Assembly (NCBI GenBank): GCA_021202155.1
Contig: JAJQDP010000009.1
Span: 1-44,315, forward strand
Origin: Oscillospiraceae bacterium
GTDB taxonomy: Bacteria > Bacillota > Clostridia > Oscillospirales > Ruminococcaceae
Direction of reading: 5' to 3'
DNA length: 44,315 nt
How positions within the stretch are numbered: position 1 is the first letter of the stretch; each line of letters opens with the position of its first letter. The notes under the pieces were generated by a model, which worked only from the letters and a program-made list of their open reading frames with translations, was not told where the DNA came from and made no database searches. This document shows positions 1-8,755 of this stretch, piece by piece. The translations under genes were made by a program, and so were the position numbers.

Positions 1-60
1 TACCAGACTTTTTTTGACTTGTATATACCTTATCGCTAAGTGTACGCGGATGCCTAATTT

Positions 61-158
61 AGGGGAGCTGGCTGCCCGTAGGGCAGACTGAGAGGTGCTA
101 TTTTCGGCGAAGGCGAAAATAGCAAGTTTGGCGTCAGCCAAACTTCAATTACGCATTG
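61..158. repeat. Intergenic palindromic repeat region upstream of the DUF6062 gene
   Basis: This stretch contains several short hairpins in a row: a gcccgtagggc stem, a gctattttcg/cgaaaatagc stem and an agtttggc/gccaaact stem. It ends in an attacgcatt element like those at 905-942 and 15373-15408. Bases 86-97 (gactgagaggtg) recur inverted at 38126-38137 inside another repeat block. No open reading frame of note lies in 1-216. I read it as a genomic repeat element, with the promoter of the next gene just after it. Confidence 0.6.
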
Positions 159-184
159 ATTTTTCCCCGAAAATCCTCTATAAT
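156..184 (+). promoter_or_regulatory. Sigma-A-type promoter of the DUF6062 gene
   Basis: TTGATT at 156-161 and TATAAT at 179-184 are separated by exactly 17 bases. The gene start lies 33 bases further on. The -35 box falls at the edge of the upstream repeat. Confidence 0.65.
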
Positions 185-216
185 AGTATCAAATACCCCC
201 GAAAGAAGGACTAATC

Positions 217-906
217 ATGCGAGAAAGCATATTGACCATACCGATAAGTGAAATATTCGAGCCGAAGTGCGGATGCCCTATCTGCACCATGCGGGAAATG
301 CTCGAAAAACGGACTATTGAATACATAATGGGTGCCGCGATGATGGAGCCGGATGTGAGAATCGAGACCAACCGTCTCGGCTTCTGCCGCGAGCACTATA
401 ACATGATGTTAAAGCAGAAGAACCGCCTCTCGCTGGCTCTGATGCTTCAGACGCATTTGGAGACCATCAACCACGAGGTTTTCGAGAAGAAGGGACTCTT
501 CGGCTCGACCTCCAAGAAGCAGAAGGCTATCGGCGAATACGACCACTCCTGCTTTGTCTGTTCAAAGGTCGACTGGGGAATGGAACGCCTGATGGTGACC
601 GTTTTCGACATGTACGAGAACTCGGAGGATTTCCGCAAGCTTTTCGCGGAACAGCCGTATATCTGCATGCGTGACTGCGATCTCCTCATCGAAAAAGCCC
701 AGAGCGAGATGAATAAGAAGTATCAGTCCGCCTTCATCTCCACCTGCATCGACCTCGCCGGAAAGTACTGCGGCGAGCTCTACGACGACGTCTCCCACTA
801 CTGCTCGATGTACGACTACCGCAACTCCGGACCGGATGCCGACTGGGGCAACTCCCGCGATTCGATTGAGAGGGCGATTAAGTTTTTGACAGGGCGTGAC
901 GCATAA
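217..906 (+). CDS. DUF6062 family protein
   Basis: This 229-residue soluble protein starts at an ATG preceded by a GAAGGA ribosome site and a good promoter. It has an N-terminal CGCPIC pair of cysteines (about residues 19-22), a later GFCREHY motif, an HSCFVCSKVDW segment and a C-terminal CSMYDYRNSG region. This cysteine/histidine pattern is that of the DUF6062 family, common in gut Clostridia and of unknown function. The paired cysteines suggest metal binding, which is inference. The gene stands alone before a repeat and is followed on the same strand by the glycosylase gene. The family call rests on remembered sequence character; no function can be assigned. Confidence 0.7.
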   Translation: MRESILTIPISEIFEPKCGCPICTMREMLEKRTIEYIMGAAMMEPDVRIETNRLGFCREHYNMMLKQKNRLSLALMLQTHLETINHEVFEKKGLFGSTSKKQKAIGEYDHSCFVCSKVDWGMERLMVTVFDMYENSEDFRKLFAEQPYICMRDCDLLIEKAQSEMNKKYQSAFISTCIDLAGKYCGELYDDVSHYCSMYDYRNSGPDADWGNSRDSIERAIKFLTGRDA

Positions 907-942
907 TTCAATGCGTAATTCGTAATTCGTAATGCGTAATTA
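905..942. repeat. attacgaatt-type short intergenic repeat
   Basis: The segment between the DUF6062 and glycosylase genes is built from iterations of gtaattcgtaatt and atgcgtaat. It is the same repeat, in the other orientation, as 15373-15408. It looks like a dispersed genomic element rather than a gene. Confidence 0.55.
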
Positions 943-962
943 TTGTGGAGCAGGGAAATTGA

Positions 963-1781
963 ATGATGAGAGAAAAGATTAGTTATGAAGTAACAGACAG
1001 AGGTATGCTCGTCAAGGTCGACCACCTGAATCTTGGGAAAACCCTCGATTGCGGGCAGGCTTTCCGGTGGGAAAAGGTCGGCGAAAGACGATACCATGGG
1101 TATTACGTCAACCGGAAACTGTACATATCCGAGACTGAGGACGGGATTCTGTTTGAGAATACCACCGAAGATGAGTTTAAAAACGTCTGGTATGACTATT
1201 TTGATTTGGGCACCGATTGGGGAGAGATTCGGGCACGGCTGAGCGTCGATCCGACCCTCAGGCTTGCATGCGAGAAGTGCAAGGGGCTTCGGATTCTCCG
1301 GCAGGACGCGTGGGAAGGGCTCATCGCGTTCATCATCTCGCAGAATAACAATATTCCAAGAATCAAGAGCATTCTTGCAAAGTTAGTTGAGCACTTTGAC
1401 GGCTTCCCTACTGCGGAGGAGCTGGCTCGCGAGACTCCCGAGAGCCTTGAGTTTCTGCACTCCGGCTATCGTGCACGTTATTTAGTCGATGCCGGAAAAA
1501 TGGTCTCATCCGGAGAAATTTCGCTTGAAAATTGTAGGAAGATGAGCTATCCCGACGCGAAAAAAGAGCTCATGCGCATCTGCGGCGTCGGGAGCAAAGT
1601 CGCCGACTGCACCCTTCTCTATGGGCTCGGCTTTATGGAGGCTTTCCCGGTCGACGTCTGGATAAAGCGCGCCGTGGCAAAGTACTATCCCGACGGTCTC
1701 CCCGAATGCACCAAAGGCATTGAGGGGATAGCACAGTTATTCCTATTCGACTTCGTAAGAAGTCTCTATATACAGGAGTGA
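963..1781 (+). CDS. ogg: 8-oxoguanine DNA glycosylase / AP lyase (OGG family)
   Basis: This 272-residue base-excision repair enzyme would remove oxidised guanine from DNA and cut the abasic site. The N-terminal half carries the GQAFRW segment typical of the OGG/AlkA N-domain (about 31-36). A helix-hairpin-helix follows (CGVGSKVADC, 207-216) with the Schiff-base lysine K212, and the catalytic aspartate is D231 in PVDVWIKR. All expected key residues are present and the length is normal for the family. The start is ATG-ATG, so initiation could be at 963 or 966, after a GGAG/CAGGGA ribosome region. The tmcAL start lies 6 bases after the stop, so the two are likely co-transcribed. The alternative, an AlkA-type glycosylase, is less likely given the catalytic lysine. 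Confidence 0.88.
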   Translation: MMREKISYEVTDRGMLVKVDHLNLGKTLDCGQAFRWEKVGERRYHGYYVNRKLYISETEDGILFENTTEDEFKNVWYDYFDLGTDWGEIRARLSVDPTLRLACEKCKGLRILRQDAWEGLIAFIISQNNNIPRIKSILAKLVEHFDGFPTAEELARETPESLEFLHSGYRARYLVDAGKMVSSGEISLENCRKMSYPDAKKELMRICGVGSKVADCTLLYGLGFMEAFPVDVWIKRAVAKYYPDGLPECTKGIEGIAQLFLFDFVRSLYIQE

Positions 1782-1787
1782 GGAAGC

Positions 1788-2876
1788 GTGAAAACAGCGG
1801 GCATCATCGCCGAATATAATCCCTTCCACAACGGGCATATCCGCCAGATTCGGGCGACCCGTGAAGCGGGCTACGACAGAATTATCGCCGTGATGAGCGG
1901 GAATATTGTCCAACGCGGCGACGTCGCCGTCTGCGATATGGGCTTTCGTGCGAGAGTAGCCGTTCGGAACGGCGTTGACCTCGTTTTAGAGATTCTTATG
2001 CCCTATTCTCTTTCAAGTGCTGAGGATTTCGCCCGGGCGGGCGTGAGCATACTTTCCCGCCTCGGCTGTGTAGATGCGCTCTCTTTCGGCTCCGAGTGCG
2101 GGGACGCAGCCCGTCTCCAAGCCTGTGCCGATGCTATTGACCAGATTAATCCTGCTGAGATTAAATCGCTTATGTCGGAAGGGCTCACCTATCCGCAGGC
2201 GACCGCAAGGCTTATCGGGGATGACATACTGAGCGGCGCAAACAATACTCTTGCAATAGAATATATCCGCAAGCTTAAAAATACCGGCATCCTGCCGTTT
2301 ACCGTTCAGAGAAATATTTCTCATGATAGTCTCGAATTTGCTGACACTGTCTCGGCTATGAAAATCCGTGAAATGCTTCGAGCAGGCGAGGATGTCTCGA
2401 ACTTCGTCCCTGAAGTTCCGGGAGATTTAGCTTTCATAGAAAACGTTGATAAGGTTATCCTGAGTCTTGCGGCGTTTCAAGATAGCGATAACACAAGAAT
2501 CAAAAAATACGCTATGCAGGCGTCGAGCCTCAGCGAGCTTTACGATATGGTGAAAACGAGAAACGTCACCCACGCCAGAGTTCGCCGAGAAGTCCTGCAA
2601 GCGGCTTTAGGAATAAAAGCCGGTGAAACCGCCACAGAACCGCCATACGCAAGAATTTTAGCCGCCAACGCGACCGGCATCGAAATCTTAGGCGAAATCA
2701 AGAGGTCGGGGAGTATTCCCGTCTCAACTTCGCTTGTGGAGCTGTCAAAAATTTCGCCGCTTGCGGTTCGGAATGCAGAGCTGACCGAAAGAGCTTCAAA
2801 ACTGTGGCACTTCGCAAGAGCAGAGCAGGGGAGCTATCGCTCGGAATTTTCGCGCGAATTTTGCGTCTCTACTTGA
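1788..2876 (+). CDS. tmcAL: tRNA(Met) cytidine acetate ligase (TmcAL)
   Basis: This 362-residue nucleotidyltransferase-fold enzyme activates acetate with ATP and acetylates the wobble cytidine (C34) of elongator tRNA(Met). The N-terminus has the adenylyltransferase signature (GIIAEYNPFHNGH, residues 5-17), followed by MSGNIVQRGDVA, both hallmarks of this family (formerly YlbM). The GTG start is preceded by GAGGAAG, 6 bases after the glycosylase stop. It is somewhat shorter than the roughly 400 residues usual in Bacillus relatives. The acetate kinase gene follows directly, a common Firmicutes neighbourhood linking acetate handling to tRNA modification. Confidence 0.88.
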   Translation: MKTAGIIAEYNPFHNGHIRQIRATREAGYDRIIAVMSGNIVQRGDVAVCDMGFRARVAVRNGVDLVLEILMPYSLSSAEDFARAGVSILSRLGCVDALSFGSECGDAARLQACADAIDQINPAEIKSLMSEGLTYPQATARLIGDDILSGANNTLAIEYIRKLKNTGILPFTVQRNISHDSLEFADTVSAMKIREMLRAGEDVSNFVPEVPGDLAFIENVDKVILSLAAFQDSDNTRIKKYAMQASSLSELYDMVKTRNVTHARVRREVLQAALGIKAGETATEPPYARILAANATGIEILGEIKRSGSIPVSTSLVELSKISPLAVRNAELTERASKLWHFARAEQGSYRSEFSREFCVST

Positions 2877-2901
2877 TTTTTCCCGCCTCATATTGTATAA
2901 T
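2873..2901 (+). promoter_or_regulatory. Promoter of ackA, overlapping the tmcAL stop codon
   Basis: TTGATT (2873-2878) and TATAAT (2896-2901) are 17 bases apart. The -35 box includes the tmcAL stop codon, so acetate kinase can be made independently of the upstream genes. The ackA start is 41 bases downstream of the -10 box. Confidence 0.75.
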
Positions 2902-2941
2902 TTTTATGGAAATAATACTTCAAACCGAAAGGAAGTTATTT

Positions 2942-4153
2942 ATGAATTTAGTATTGGTAGTAAATGCGGGAAGCTCTTCACTCAAGTACCAGCTTCTCAA
3001 TATGGATGACGAGTCGGTGCTCGCCAAGGGCAACTGCGACAGAATCGGCATTGACGGACATCTTTCTCACAAAGTCCCTTCAAAGGGCGTTGAAATCAGC
3101 AAGGATTGCGATTTCCCGACCCACACCGAGGCTTTCGAGAAGCTTGTCGAGGTTCTCACCAGTGGTGAAGGCAAGGTTATCGACTCGATGAGCGAGATTT
3201 CTGCTGTCGGACACAGAGTTGTTCACGGCGGCGAGCTCTATAAGGAGACTACCCTCGTCACTGACAAGGTCATCGAGGACATCGACGCTCTATCCGAGCT
3301 TGCACCGGTTCACAACCACCCGAATGCACTCGCTTTAAGAGCCTGCAAGAAGGTTCTTGCCCCCGGCACTCCTCAGGTTGCAGTTTTTGATACCGCTTTC
3401 CACCAGACAATGCCCCCGAAGGCATTCATGTTCGGTCTTCCCTATGAGGACTATAAGAACTACCAGGTCAGAAAATACGGCTTCCATGGCACCTCTCACA
3501 GATTCGTAACCAAGACTCTTGCTGAGGCTATGGGTAAGCCGCTCTCAGACCTCAAGATAGTTTCCTGCCATCTTGGAAACGGCTCTTCCATCACCGCTGT
3601 TGACGGCGGAAAGTCGGTCGACACCACCATGGGCTTCACTCCCCTTGATGGTCTTCTCATGGGAACCAGATGCGGGAGCGTCGACCCGTCGGCTGTCACC
3701 TATGTCATGGAAAAGCACGGCTTCTCCGCTCACGAAATGAGCGAGTATATGAACAAGAAGTCCGGCTTCCTCGGCATGAGCGGAGTTGGCTCGGATAACC
3801 GTGAAGTCTGCGCCGCGGCGGCAGAGGGCAACGAGAGAGCTCAGATTACCCTTGATATTCTGACATACCAGATCAAGAAGTACATCGGCGGGTATGCCGC
3901 CGCCATGAATGGTCTTGACGCTATTCTCTTTACCGGCGGTATCGGCGAGAATTCATCAGAAGTCAGAGGCGGAGTCTGCAAGGACATGAGCTACCTTGGC
4001 ATCGAGATTGATGAAGAGCTCAATAGCCACACCCGCGGAAAGCTCGTCAAGATTTCGACCGAGAACTCGAAGGTTGAGGTCTGGATAGTTCCCACAAACG
4101 AGGAGCTTCTTATCGCCCGCGACACCCTTGCAGTAGTTGAGGGAAACAAGTAA
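2942..4153 (+). CDS. ackA: Acetate kinase
   Basis: This 403-residue ASKHA-fold kinase interconverts acetyl phosphate + ADP and acetate + ATP, the ATP-yielding last step of fermentation. It begins with the phosphate-binding NAGSSSLKYQL motif (residues 7-17). It also has GHRVVHGG, the FDTAFHQTMP substrate loop, YGFHGTSH, CHLGNGSS and the C-terminal FTGGIGENS adenosine motif. The length is standard. The start is fixed by the ribosome site GAAAGGAAG and its own promoter; in-frame codons further upstream belong to the end of tmcAL. No phosphotransacetylase gene lies next to it. Confidence 0.96.
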   Translation: MNLVLVVNAGSSSLKYQLLNMDDESVLAKGNCDRIGIDGHLSHKVPSKGVEISKDCDFPTHTEAFEKLVEVLTSGEGKVIDSMSEISAVGHRVVHGGELYKETTLVTDKVIEDIDALSELAPVHNHPNALALRACKKVLAPGTPQVAVFDTAFHQTMPPKAFMFGLPYEDYKNYQVRKYGFHGTSHRFVTKTLAEAMGKPLSDLKIVSCHLGNGSSITAVDGGKSVDTTMGFTPLDGLLMGTRCGSVDPSAVTYVMEKHGFSAHEMSEYMNKKSGFLGMSGVGSDNREVCAAAAEGNERAQITLDILTYQIKKYIGGYAAAMNGLDAILFTGGIGENSSEVRGGVCKDMSYLGIEIDEELNSHTRGKLVKISTENSKVEVWIVPTNEELLIARDTLAVVEGNK

Positions 4154-4154
4154 T

Positions 4155-4448
4155 ATGATTTATGAGGGCTTTTTCGCTTGGTTGTACGTCTTATACCTGC
4201 TTTTTATGTGCTTCGTCGTCTTTGTCATGTATGGCATTGACAAACGTCGGGCAAAGAAGGGTCAGTGGCGCATCAGCGAAAAAGCCCTTCTCACACTCGG
4301 CTTCATCGGCGGCGCGGCAGGAGGGCTCATAGGAATGAAGCTCTTCCGCCACAAGACGAGGCACTGGTATTTCTGGGCGATAAATATCATAGCACTGATT
4401 TTGCAGTTAGCAATACTGGTATTGGCAGTTGCTTCGCAATTGCGCTAA
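4155..4448 (+). CDS. DUF1294 small membrane protein
   Basis: This is a 97-residue protein with three hydrophobic segments: an N-terminal helix (about 6-26), a central one after the basic DKRRAKKGQWRI stretch, and a C-terminal one. The YGIDKRRA...ISEKALL...GGAAGGLIGM...RHKTRH pattern is characteristic of DUF1294, a family of unknown function found next to varied core genes. The ATG is one base after the ackA stop, and the ribosome site (GAGGGA) lies inside the end of ackA, so translation is probably coupled. A repeat element follows its stop. Confidence 0.82.
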   Translation: MIYEGFFAWLYVLYLLFMCFVVFVMYGIDKRRAKKGQWRISEKALLTLGFIGGAAGGLIGMKLFRHKTRHWYFWAINIIALILQLAILVLAVASQLR

Positions 4449-4451
4449 TCT

Positions 4452-4522
4452 AAGCCTCCCCTGAAAGGGGAGGGGGACCGCCGCCAAAGGCGGTGGTGGA
4501 GGGGTGCGCCGCAGGCGCAACT
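4452..4522. repeat. Palindromic intergenic repeat (GCCTCCCC family), copy 1
   Basis: The element opens with aagcctcccctgaaagggga, runs through a gccgcc/ggcggt hairpin and closes with ggtggaggggtg plus a gcgcc/ggcgc hairpin. Related copies are at 14398-14485 (inverted), 14570-14620 and 38159-38234. It lies between the DUF1294 and nadE genes and appears to be a structured genomic repeat. Confidence 0.75.
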
Positions 4523-4543
4523 TTCAACAAAGGAGGACTCACA

Positions 4544-5281
4544 ATGTCATACAAATTCACCGCTTCAAAGGCGGCGGCAGATTGCATCGAATGGATCCGC
4601 AACTGGTTCTCTGTCAACGGCAATGACTGCAATGCTGTTTTGGGAATCTCAGGCGGAAAGGACAGCTCTGTTACGGCGGCACTACTCGTCAAGGCTCTTG
4701 GAAAGGAGCGGGTAATCGGAGTACTCATGCCACAGGGGGAGCAGTTCGACATCGGATATTCCCGGGAGCTCTGCGAGATTCTTGGTATCAGGAGTGTAGA
4801 AATCAACATCGGCGAGACTGTCGAGGCTTTGAAGAAATCCCTCGGCTTTGAGCCGTCGGTAGCAACTTTAACCAACATCCCGCCAAGAGTCCGCATGACC
4901 GTTCTCTACGCTGTCGCTCAGAGTAACAACGGCAGAGTCGCGAACACCTGCAACCTTTCAGAGGACTGGGTCGGCTATGCGACGCTTTATGGCGATGGGG
5001 CAGGGGACTTCGGAGCTATTTCAAACTTTACCGTTCAGGAGGTCAAGGCTATCGGCAGATACTTGGGACTCCCCGAGAAGTTCGTCGAAAAGCCGCCGCT
5101 TGACGGTCTTTGCGGAAAGACCGACGAGGACAACCTTGGCTTCACCTACAAGGCACTTGATGCGTATATTCGCGAGGGAGTTGAACCCGAACCGGAGGTG
5201 AAGGCGAAGATTGACCGCCTCAACCGTCTCAACCAGTTCAAACTGAAGCGTTTCGACACGTTTTCCTACACCGAAGAATAA
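4544..5281 (+). CDS. nadE: NH3-dependent NAD+ synthetase
   Basis: This 245-residue enzyme makes NAD+ from deamido-NAD+, ammonia and ATP, the last step of NAD biosynthesis. The ATP-pyrophosphatase P-loop is GISGGKDSS (about 35-43). The later NLSEDWVGYATLYGDGAGDFG region and the KPPLDGLCGKTDED segment match the NadE substrate loops. No glutaminase domain is present, so free ammonia is the expected nitrogen donor. The start is set by the ribosome site AAAGGAGG seven bases before the ATG; in-frame codons upstream lie in the repeat. A terminator follows. Confidence 0.93.
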   Translation: MSYKFTASKAAADCIEWIRNWFSVNGNDCNAVLGISGGKDSSVTAALLVKALGKERVIGVLMPQGEQFDIGYSRELCEILGIRSVEINIGETVEALKKSLGFEPSVATLTNIPPRVRMTVLYAVAQSNNGRVANTCNLSEDWVGYATLYGDGAGDFGAISNFTVQEVKAIGRYLGLPEKFVEKPPLDGLCGKTDEDNLGFTYKALDAYIREGVEPEPEVKAKIDRLNRLNQFKLKRFDTFSYTEE

Positions 5282-5288
5282 AAAATCA

Positions 5289-5320
5289 CCGGCAGGGGTT
5301 AATCCTCTGCCGGCTTTTTC
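5289..5320 (+). terminator. Rho-independent terminator after nadE
   Basis: A ccggcagg/cctctgccgg hairpin (5289-5313) is followed by cttttt. It ends the first plus-strand block. Read from the other strand it also precedes a T-run, so it may also serve the converging ABC ATPase gene. Confidence 0.85.
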
Positions 5321-5363
5321 AGGAAGGTTATCGTTGAAAAGAATTCTATCAGTAGTTATCAGC

Positions 5364-6032
5364 TTATTCTATTACCACGCCGTCCTCAATCTTTATAACC
5401 ACGTCCGCCTTTGCGGCGATTTCAGGGTCGTGGGTGACCATGATGAGCGTCTGCCCGAATTGCTGGGCGCAGTCACGAAGAAGCTGGATGGTCGTCTCGC
5501 CGTTCTTTTTGTCAAGATTTCCCGTCGGCTCGTCCGCAAAGATGAGCTGAGGCTTTGCAAGAACGGAGCGCGCAATCGCGACTCTCTGCTGTTCACCGCC
5601 GGAAAGCTCGGTCGGGTATTTCTTCAGCTTGTCATCAATGCCGAGTAGCTCCGTCACGTTCTGCAAGAACTCCGGATCGGGCTTCTTGTTGTCGAGCTTC
5701 ATCGGCATGCAGATGTTCGTAAGCACCGTGTACTCGTCCAAGAGATTGAACTGCTGGAATACAAAGCCCATGTGGCGGCGTCTGAACTCCGCCATTTTCG
5801 CATCAGGATAGGAATATAAATCTTCATCACCGAGATAGATATTGCCGCTCGTCGGCTCATCAAGACCACCCAAGATATGTAGAAGCGTCGACTTCCCCGA
5901 GCCGCTTCTGCCGATGATGGTGTAGAAAAGTCCCTCCTCAAACTCGGCACTGACGCCGTTGAGGGCATGGGTCTCGCCGGATTCGGCTTTGTAGGTTTTG
6001 TAAATGTCATTGGCTTTTAAAACAGTACTCAT
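5364..6032 (-). CDS. ABC transporter ATP-binding protein (MacB/LolD type)
   Basis: This 222-residue cytoplasmic ATPase energises an FtsX-type membrane partner. It shows Walker A GRSGSGKST (41-49), Q-loop FVFQQFN (about 90-96), signature LSGGEQQR (143-150), Walker B LIFADEPTGNLD (163-174) and a switch histidine in MVTHDPE. The LxGLDEPTSG and ADEPTGNLD wording is typical of the family used for lipoprotein release, peptide efflux or bacitracin-type resistance. The start with ribosome site AAAAGGAG is chosen over an in-frame ATG 78 bases upstream that lies ahead of the promoter. Two FtsX-like permeases follow upstream on the same strand. Substrate unknown. Confidence 0.9.
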   Translation of the reverse strand: MSTVLKANDIYKTYKAESGETHALNGVSAEFEEGLFYTIIGRSGSGKSTLLHILGGLDEPTSGNIYLGDEDLYSYPDAKMAEFRRRHMGFVFQQFNLLDEYTVLTNICMPMKLDNKKPDPEFLQNVTELLGIDDKLKKYPTELSGGEQQRVAIARSVLAKPQLIFADEPTGNLDKKNGETTIQLLRDCAQQFGQTLIMVTHDPEIAAKADVVIKIEDGVVIE

Positions 6033-6081
6033 AATCTTTATCTCCTTTTCCTTAGAAAGCTTCAAGAGCCCTCTAAATAGT

Positions 6082-6110
6082 ATAATACCATATTTTTCTG
6101 CTACTGTCAA
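6082..6110 (-). promoter_or_regulatory. Promoter of the ABC ATPase gene
   Basis: On the minus strand TTGACA (6105-6110) and TATTAT (6082-6087) have a 17-base spacer ending in AAAAATATGG. The same spacer ending occurs in the promoters of both permease genes. Confidence 0.75.
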
Positions 6111-6152
6111 CCACTTTCTGCGACTTTTTTCCGACTTTTCCGGGAAGATGGC

Positions 6153-8660
6153 TTATCTGTCCTCGCGGAGCATTTCCATAAGCGTATATTTATTCAGCCC
6201 AAGCTTTGAAACGTAGCATATCATGAGAACAGCCACGAACATCGCCGCTGTCATAAGAATCATCGCCCATGATGGTATGAACCGGGTTGTGAGGTCGCTC
6301 ATGTAGCTTGACAGGACGCTCATAACCGTTGCACCCTCGCTTCTTATCGAGTCAAAATTACTTATAACCACAGACCCGAAATACGCTCCCCATCCGACAA
6401 CCACCGCCACAAGAGACCTGACAAACGCCGTCCGCAAAAGCTCACGGTTTCGTTGCCTGCGGGACATTCCCAACGCTTGAAGTATGCCGTATCTCTTCTT
6501 TTCACGCTGAGTTTCAAGTTTGATGGTGCTGAATAGGATGATGAGCACGACCACGGCGATGCAGACGCCACTGACGAGGAGGAGAATTACCGTCTGGAGG
6601 TTGTCCTGAGCATAGGCGGTGTTCAGGGTGCGGTCATTTTTCATAAGCACGAAATTCTGACCTAAGATGGATTTCAGTGTTGAATCGGTGGCATAGCCGG
6701 CAATATTCCTGTCGGCATAGGCGACAACTTTGGTGAAATATGAGAACGAATAGTTGCGGAAGCCGATTCCGCTCGTACCGCCGAACCACCTTGTCTCGTC
6801 CGGCATGGCTTCAAGGATTTTCTTGAAATATGCCCTCGAGCAGACGACTGCAAACTCCGTTTCCTCAGCGTCTATATAGGTGTATGCATTATCGCTCACG
6901 ATGTCGATGCCCATAACCTCGCCGTCAACGTACGATTCAATAGCTCCGGTGAAGGTGTCGGGGCAGAGAGTTATAGTGTCTCCCTTACTGAATCCTGGAT
7001 TTTCGTCTCGCGAAGTGAACGCAAGAAGAACTCCGTCGCCGTTTTCAAAGGCGTCTATATCTATCCCTGAAAGGTCAAAAACGGTTGACCAGTCGGTGTA
7101 TCCGTCGATGACATAGATGGCAGCATCCACGACCTCGCCGTCAACGAGGACGTTTATATCCATCTGGGTGTAGGCTCTGACGTTTTTTATTCCGGGGATG
7201 GACATCATCTCTTCTATAAACTCATCGGAAATATCGTCGAGAAAGCCTGTATTATAAAGCTCCTCATAGGAGGCTTTTGAAGCGTTCAGGAGGTAGCCCT
7301 GCTTTACTAAGTAATAGTCATACATGTTGTTCCAGTAGTTGTACTCATATATAGGTGAAAGGGAGTTGAGAACGGTGAACAGAACCGAGACGCAGAGGAC
7401 GATTGACATGACGCTTATGAGAACCCTCTGCAATCTTGCATAGAACTTCTTTTTCTTCGCAGTCATGCCCATTCTTCCCACCAATGGAGTGGAAAGGGCG
7501 ACAAGGAATGTCACCATTCTCACAGCCAATACTCCCAATATCCACGAGACTATTGCTAGCAGAAGGATTCCCCATGGAATCGAAACAGTGACGGCAACAG
7601 AGCCGCCGAAAACGGAGAGCTTGAGAATGAGCCATGTGCCGATGGCACCTATGATTGTGCCTATAATCATGGCGGGCACGCAGGTCAGAAGCGATTCGCA
7701 GGCGATGAGAAGTGCCAACTGTCCCTTCGTCGAGCCGAGGCTTCGAAGCCGGACAATTTTCCTGATTTCCGTCTGCATCTGCAAAATATATATAACTATG
7801 ACAGCGACAAGACTGATGATGAAAATCATAATGACATAGGTCGTGTTATAGTTTGCATCCGCAGCGTTGGCGGTATAAGCCAAGGTGTTGACCCTGACGG
7901 ATTTGTAGCTTGAAAGAAGCCCTTCGGGTCTCGTTTCTCTTAGGTATTCGTTGACCGTTTCCTGCATCTCATCCTCATAGCCTTCCTTGACAGTGAAGAA
8001 GTAGGCACTGGATATTGTGGTGGAGGCACCGACGATTTTTGCATCAGCTACAACGGAATTGAGGGCATCCTCCGTGACGACCGCTCCTACAAGCGTCGTA
8101 TAATTGGAAACCGACCAGAGCCTTGTGTATTCCGAGATGATACCCGAGATTGTATATGTACGGTTCAGGTAGTGGGGTTCTTCCTGATCGTCATAAGTAT
8201 AAAAAGCAATAGAAATGGTTATCTCGTCTCCGACGCCCTTATCAGCACCAAGGCTTGACAGATAAGTCTCTTCAAGCGCGATTTCAGAGCTCGTTTCGGG
8301 AAGCCTGCCTTCGAGCATAGTGATGCCCATCTCAGAAAAGTTTTCGTCAATCGTTCCGAACCCGCAGGAGTAGACAGAGGTTGAAACATAGCCGAAGGAT
8401 TCACTTATGCCGAGCGAGTCGAGCCATTCCTGCTCAAGAAGGAATTCCTCGTCGCCATCCATCCCGTTAGGGATACAGCCGTACCACGAGCCATAGAGCG
8501 AGAAGCGGTAGTCCTTGTTTGTTTCGGTGATGCTGTCGGTGGAGCTTATCATCATCACGACGAAGGCGATTGAAATCGTCAAAATCGCCACGACAAGAAG
8601 CGTCTGCTTCCGCCTTCTCCATAAGCCCTGAAATGCAAGACCGAATATTGTTTTGAACAT
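6153..8660 (-). CDS. FtsX-like ABC permease, paralogue A
   Basis: This is an 835-residue membrane protein. One N-terminal helix (about 19-42) is followed by an extracytoplasmic domain of roughly 230 residues. Then comes a cluster of three helices around the IRKIVRLRSLGSTKGQ coupling segment, a second large outer domain, and a C-terminal cluster ending in SKLGLNKYTLMEMLREDR. This duplicated MacB/FtsX architecture belongs to exporters or mechanotransmission permeases of the BceB/MacB kind. It is a clear paralogue of the next gene: the first residues MFKTIFGLAFQG and the last 17 or so are nearly identical. The start matches that paralogue and follows an AAAGGGGAT ribosome site; an alternative ATG lies 18 bases upstream. 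Partner is probably the adjacent ATPase. No two-component genes are nearby. Confidence 0.87.
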   Translation of the reverse strand: MFKTIFGLAFQGLWRRRKQTLLVVAILTISIAFVVMMISSTDSITETNKDYRFSLYGSWYGCIPNGMDGDEEFLLEQEWLDSLGISESFGYVSTSVYSCGFGTIDENFSEMGITMLEGRLPETSSEIALEETYLSSLGADKGVGDEITISIAFYTYDDQEEPHYLNRTYTISGIISEYTRLWSVSNYTTLVGAVVTEDALNSVVADAKIVGASTTISSAYFFTVKEGYEDEMQETVNEYLRETRPEGLLSSYKSVRVNTLAYTANAADANYNTTYVIMIFIISLVAVIVIYILQMQTEIRKIVRLRSLGSTKGQLALLIACESLLTCVPAMIIGTIIGAIGTWLILKLSVFGGSVAVTVSIPWGILLLAIVSWILGVLAVRMVTFLVALSTPLVGRMGMTAKKKKFYARLQRVLISVMSIVLCVSVLFTVLNSLSPIYEYNYWNNMYDYYLVKQGYLLNASKASYEELYNTGFLDDISDEFIEEMMSIPGIKNVRAYTQMDINVLVDGEVVDAAIYVIDGYTDWSTVFDLSGIDIDAFENGDGVLLAFTSRDENPGFSKGDTITLCPDTFTGAIESYVDGEVMGIDIVSDNAYTYIDAEETEFAVVCSRAYFKKILEAMPDETRWFGGTSGIGFRNYSFSYFTKVVAYADRNIAGYATDSTLKSILGQNFVLMKNDRTLNTAYAQDNLQTVILLLVSGVCIAVVVLIILFSTIKLETQREKKRYGILQALGMSRRQRNRELLRTAFVRSLVAVVVGWGAYFGSVVISNFDSIRSEGATVMSVLSSYMSDLTTRFIPSWAMILMTAAMFVAVLMICYVSKLGLNKYTLMEMLREDR

Positions 8661-8702
8661 GGTCCTATCCCCTTTCATTCCAATTGATTAAAGCATAATA
8701 AG

Positions 8703-8731
8703 ATTATACCATATTTTCGCTTGCCTGTCAA
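8703..8731 (-). promoter_or_regulatory. Promoter of permease A
   Basis: On the minus strand TTGACA (8726-8731), a 17-base spacer ending in AAAATATGG, and TATAAT (8703-8708) form a consensus sigma-A promoter 42 bases before the start codon. Confidence 0.8.
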
Positions 8732-8755
8732 GGAATTTTCACGAATTGCAAAAAC

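Noticed and set aside
905-942. A CRISPR array from the iterated gtaattcgtaatt units
   Set aside because: Units are about 10 bases with no regular spacers and no cas genes nearby.
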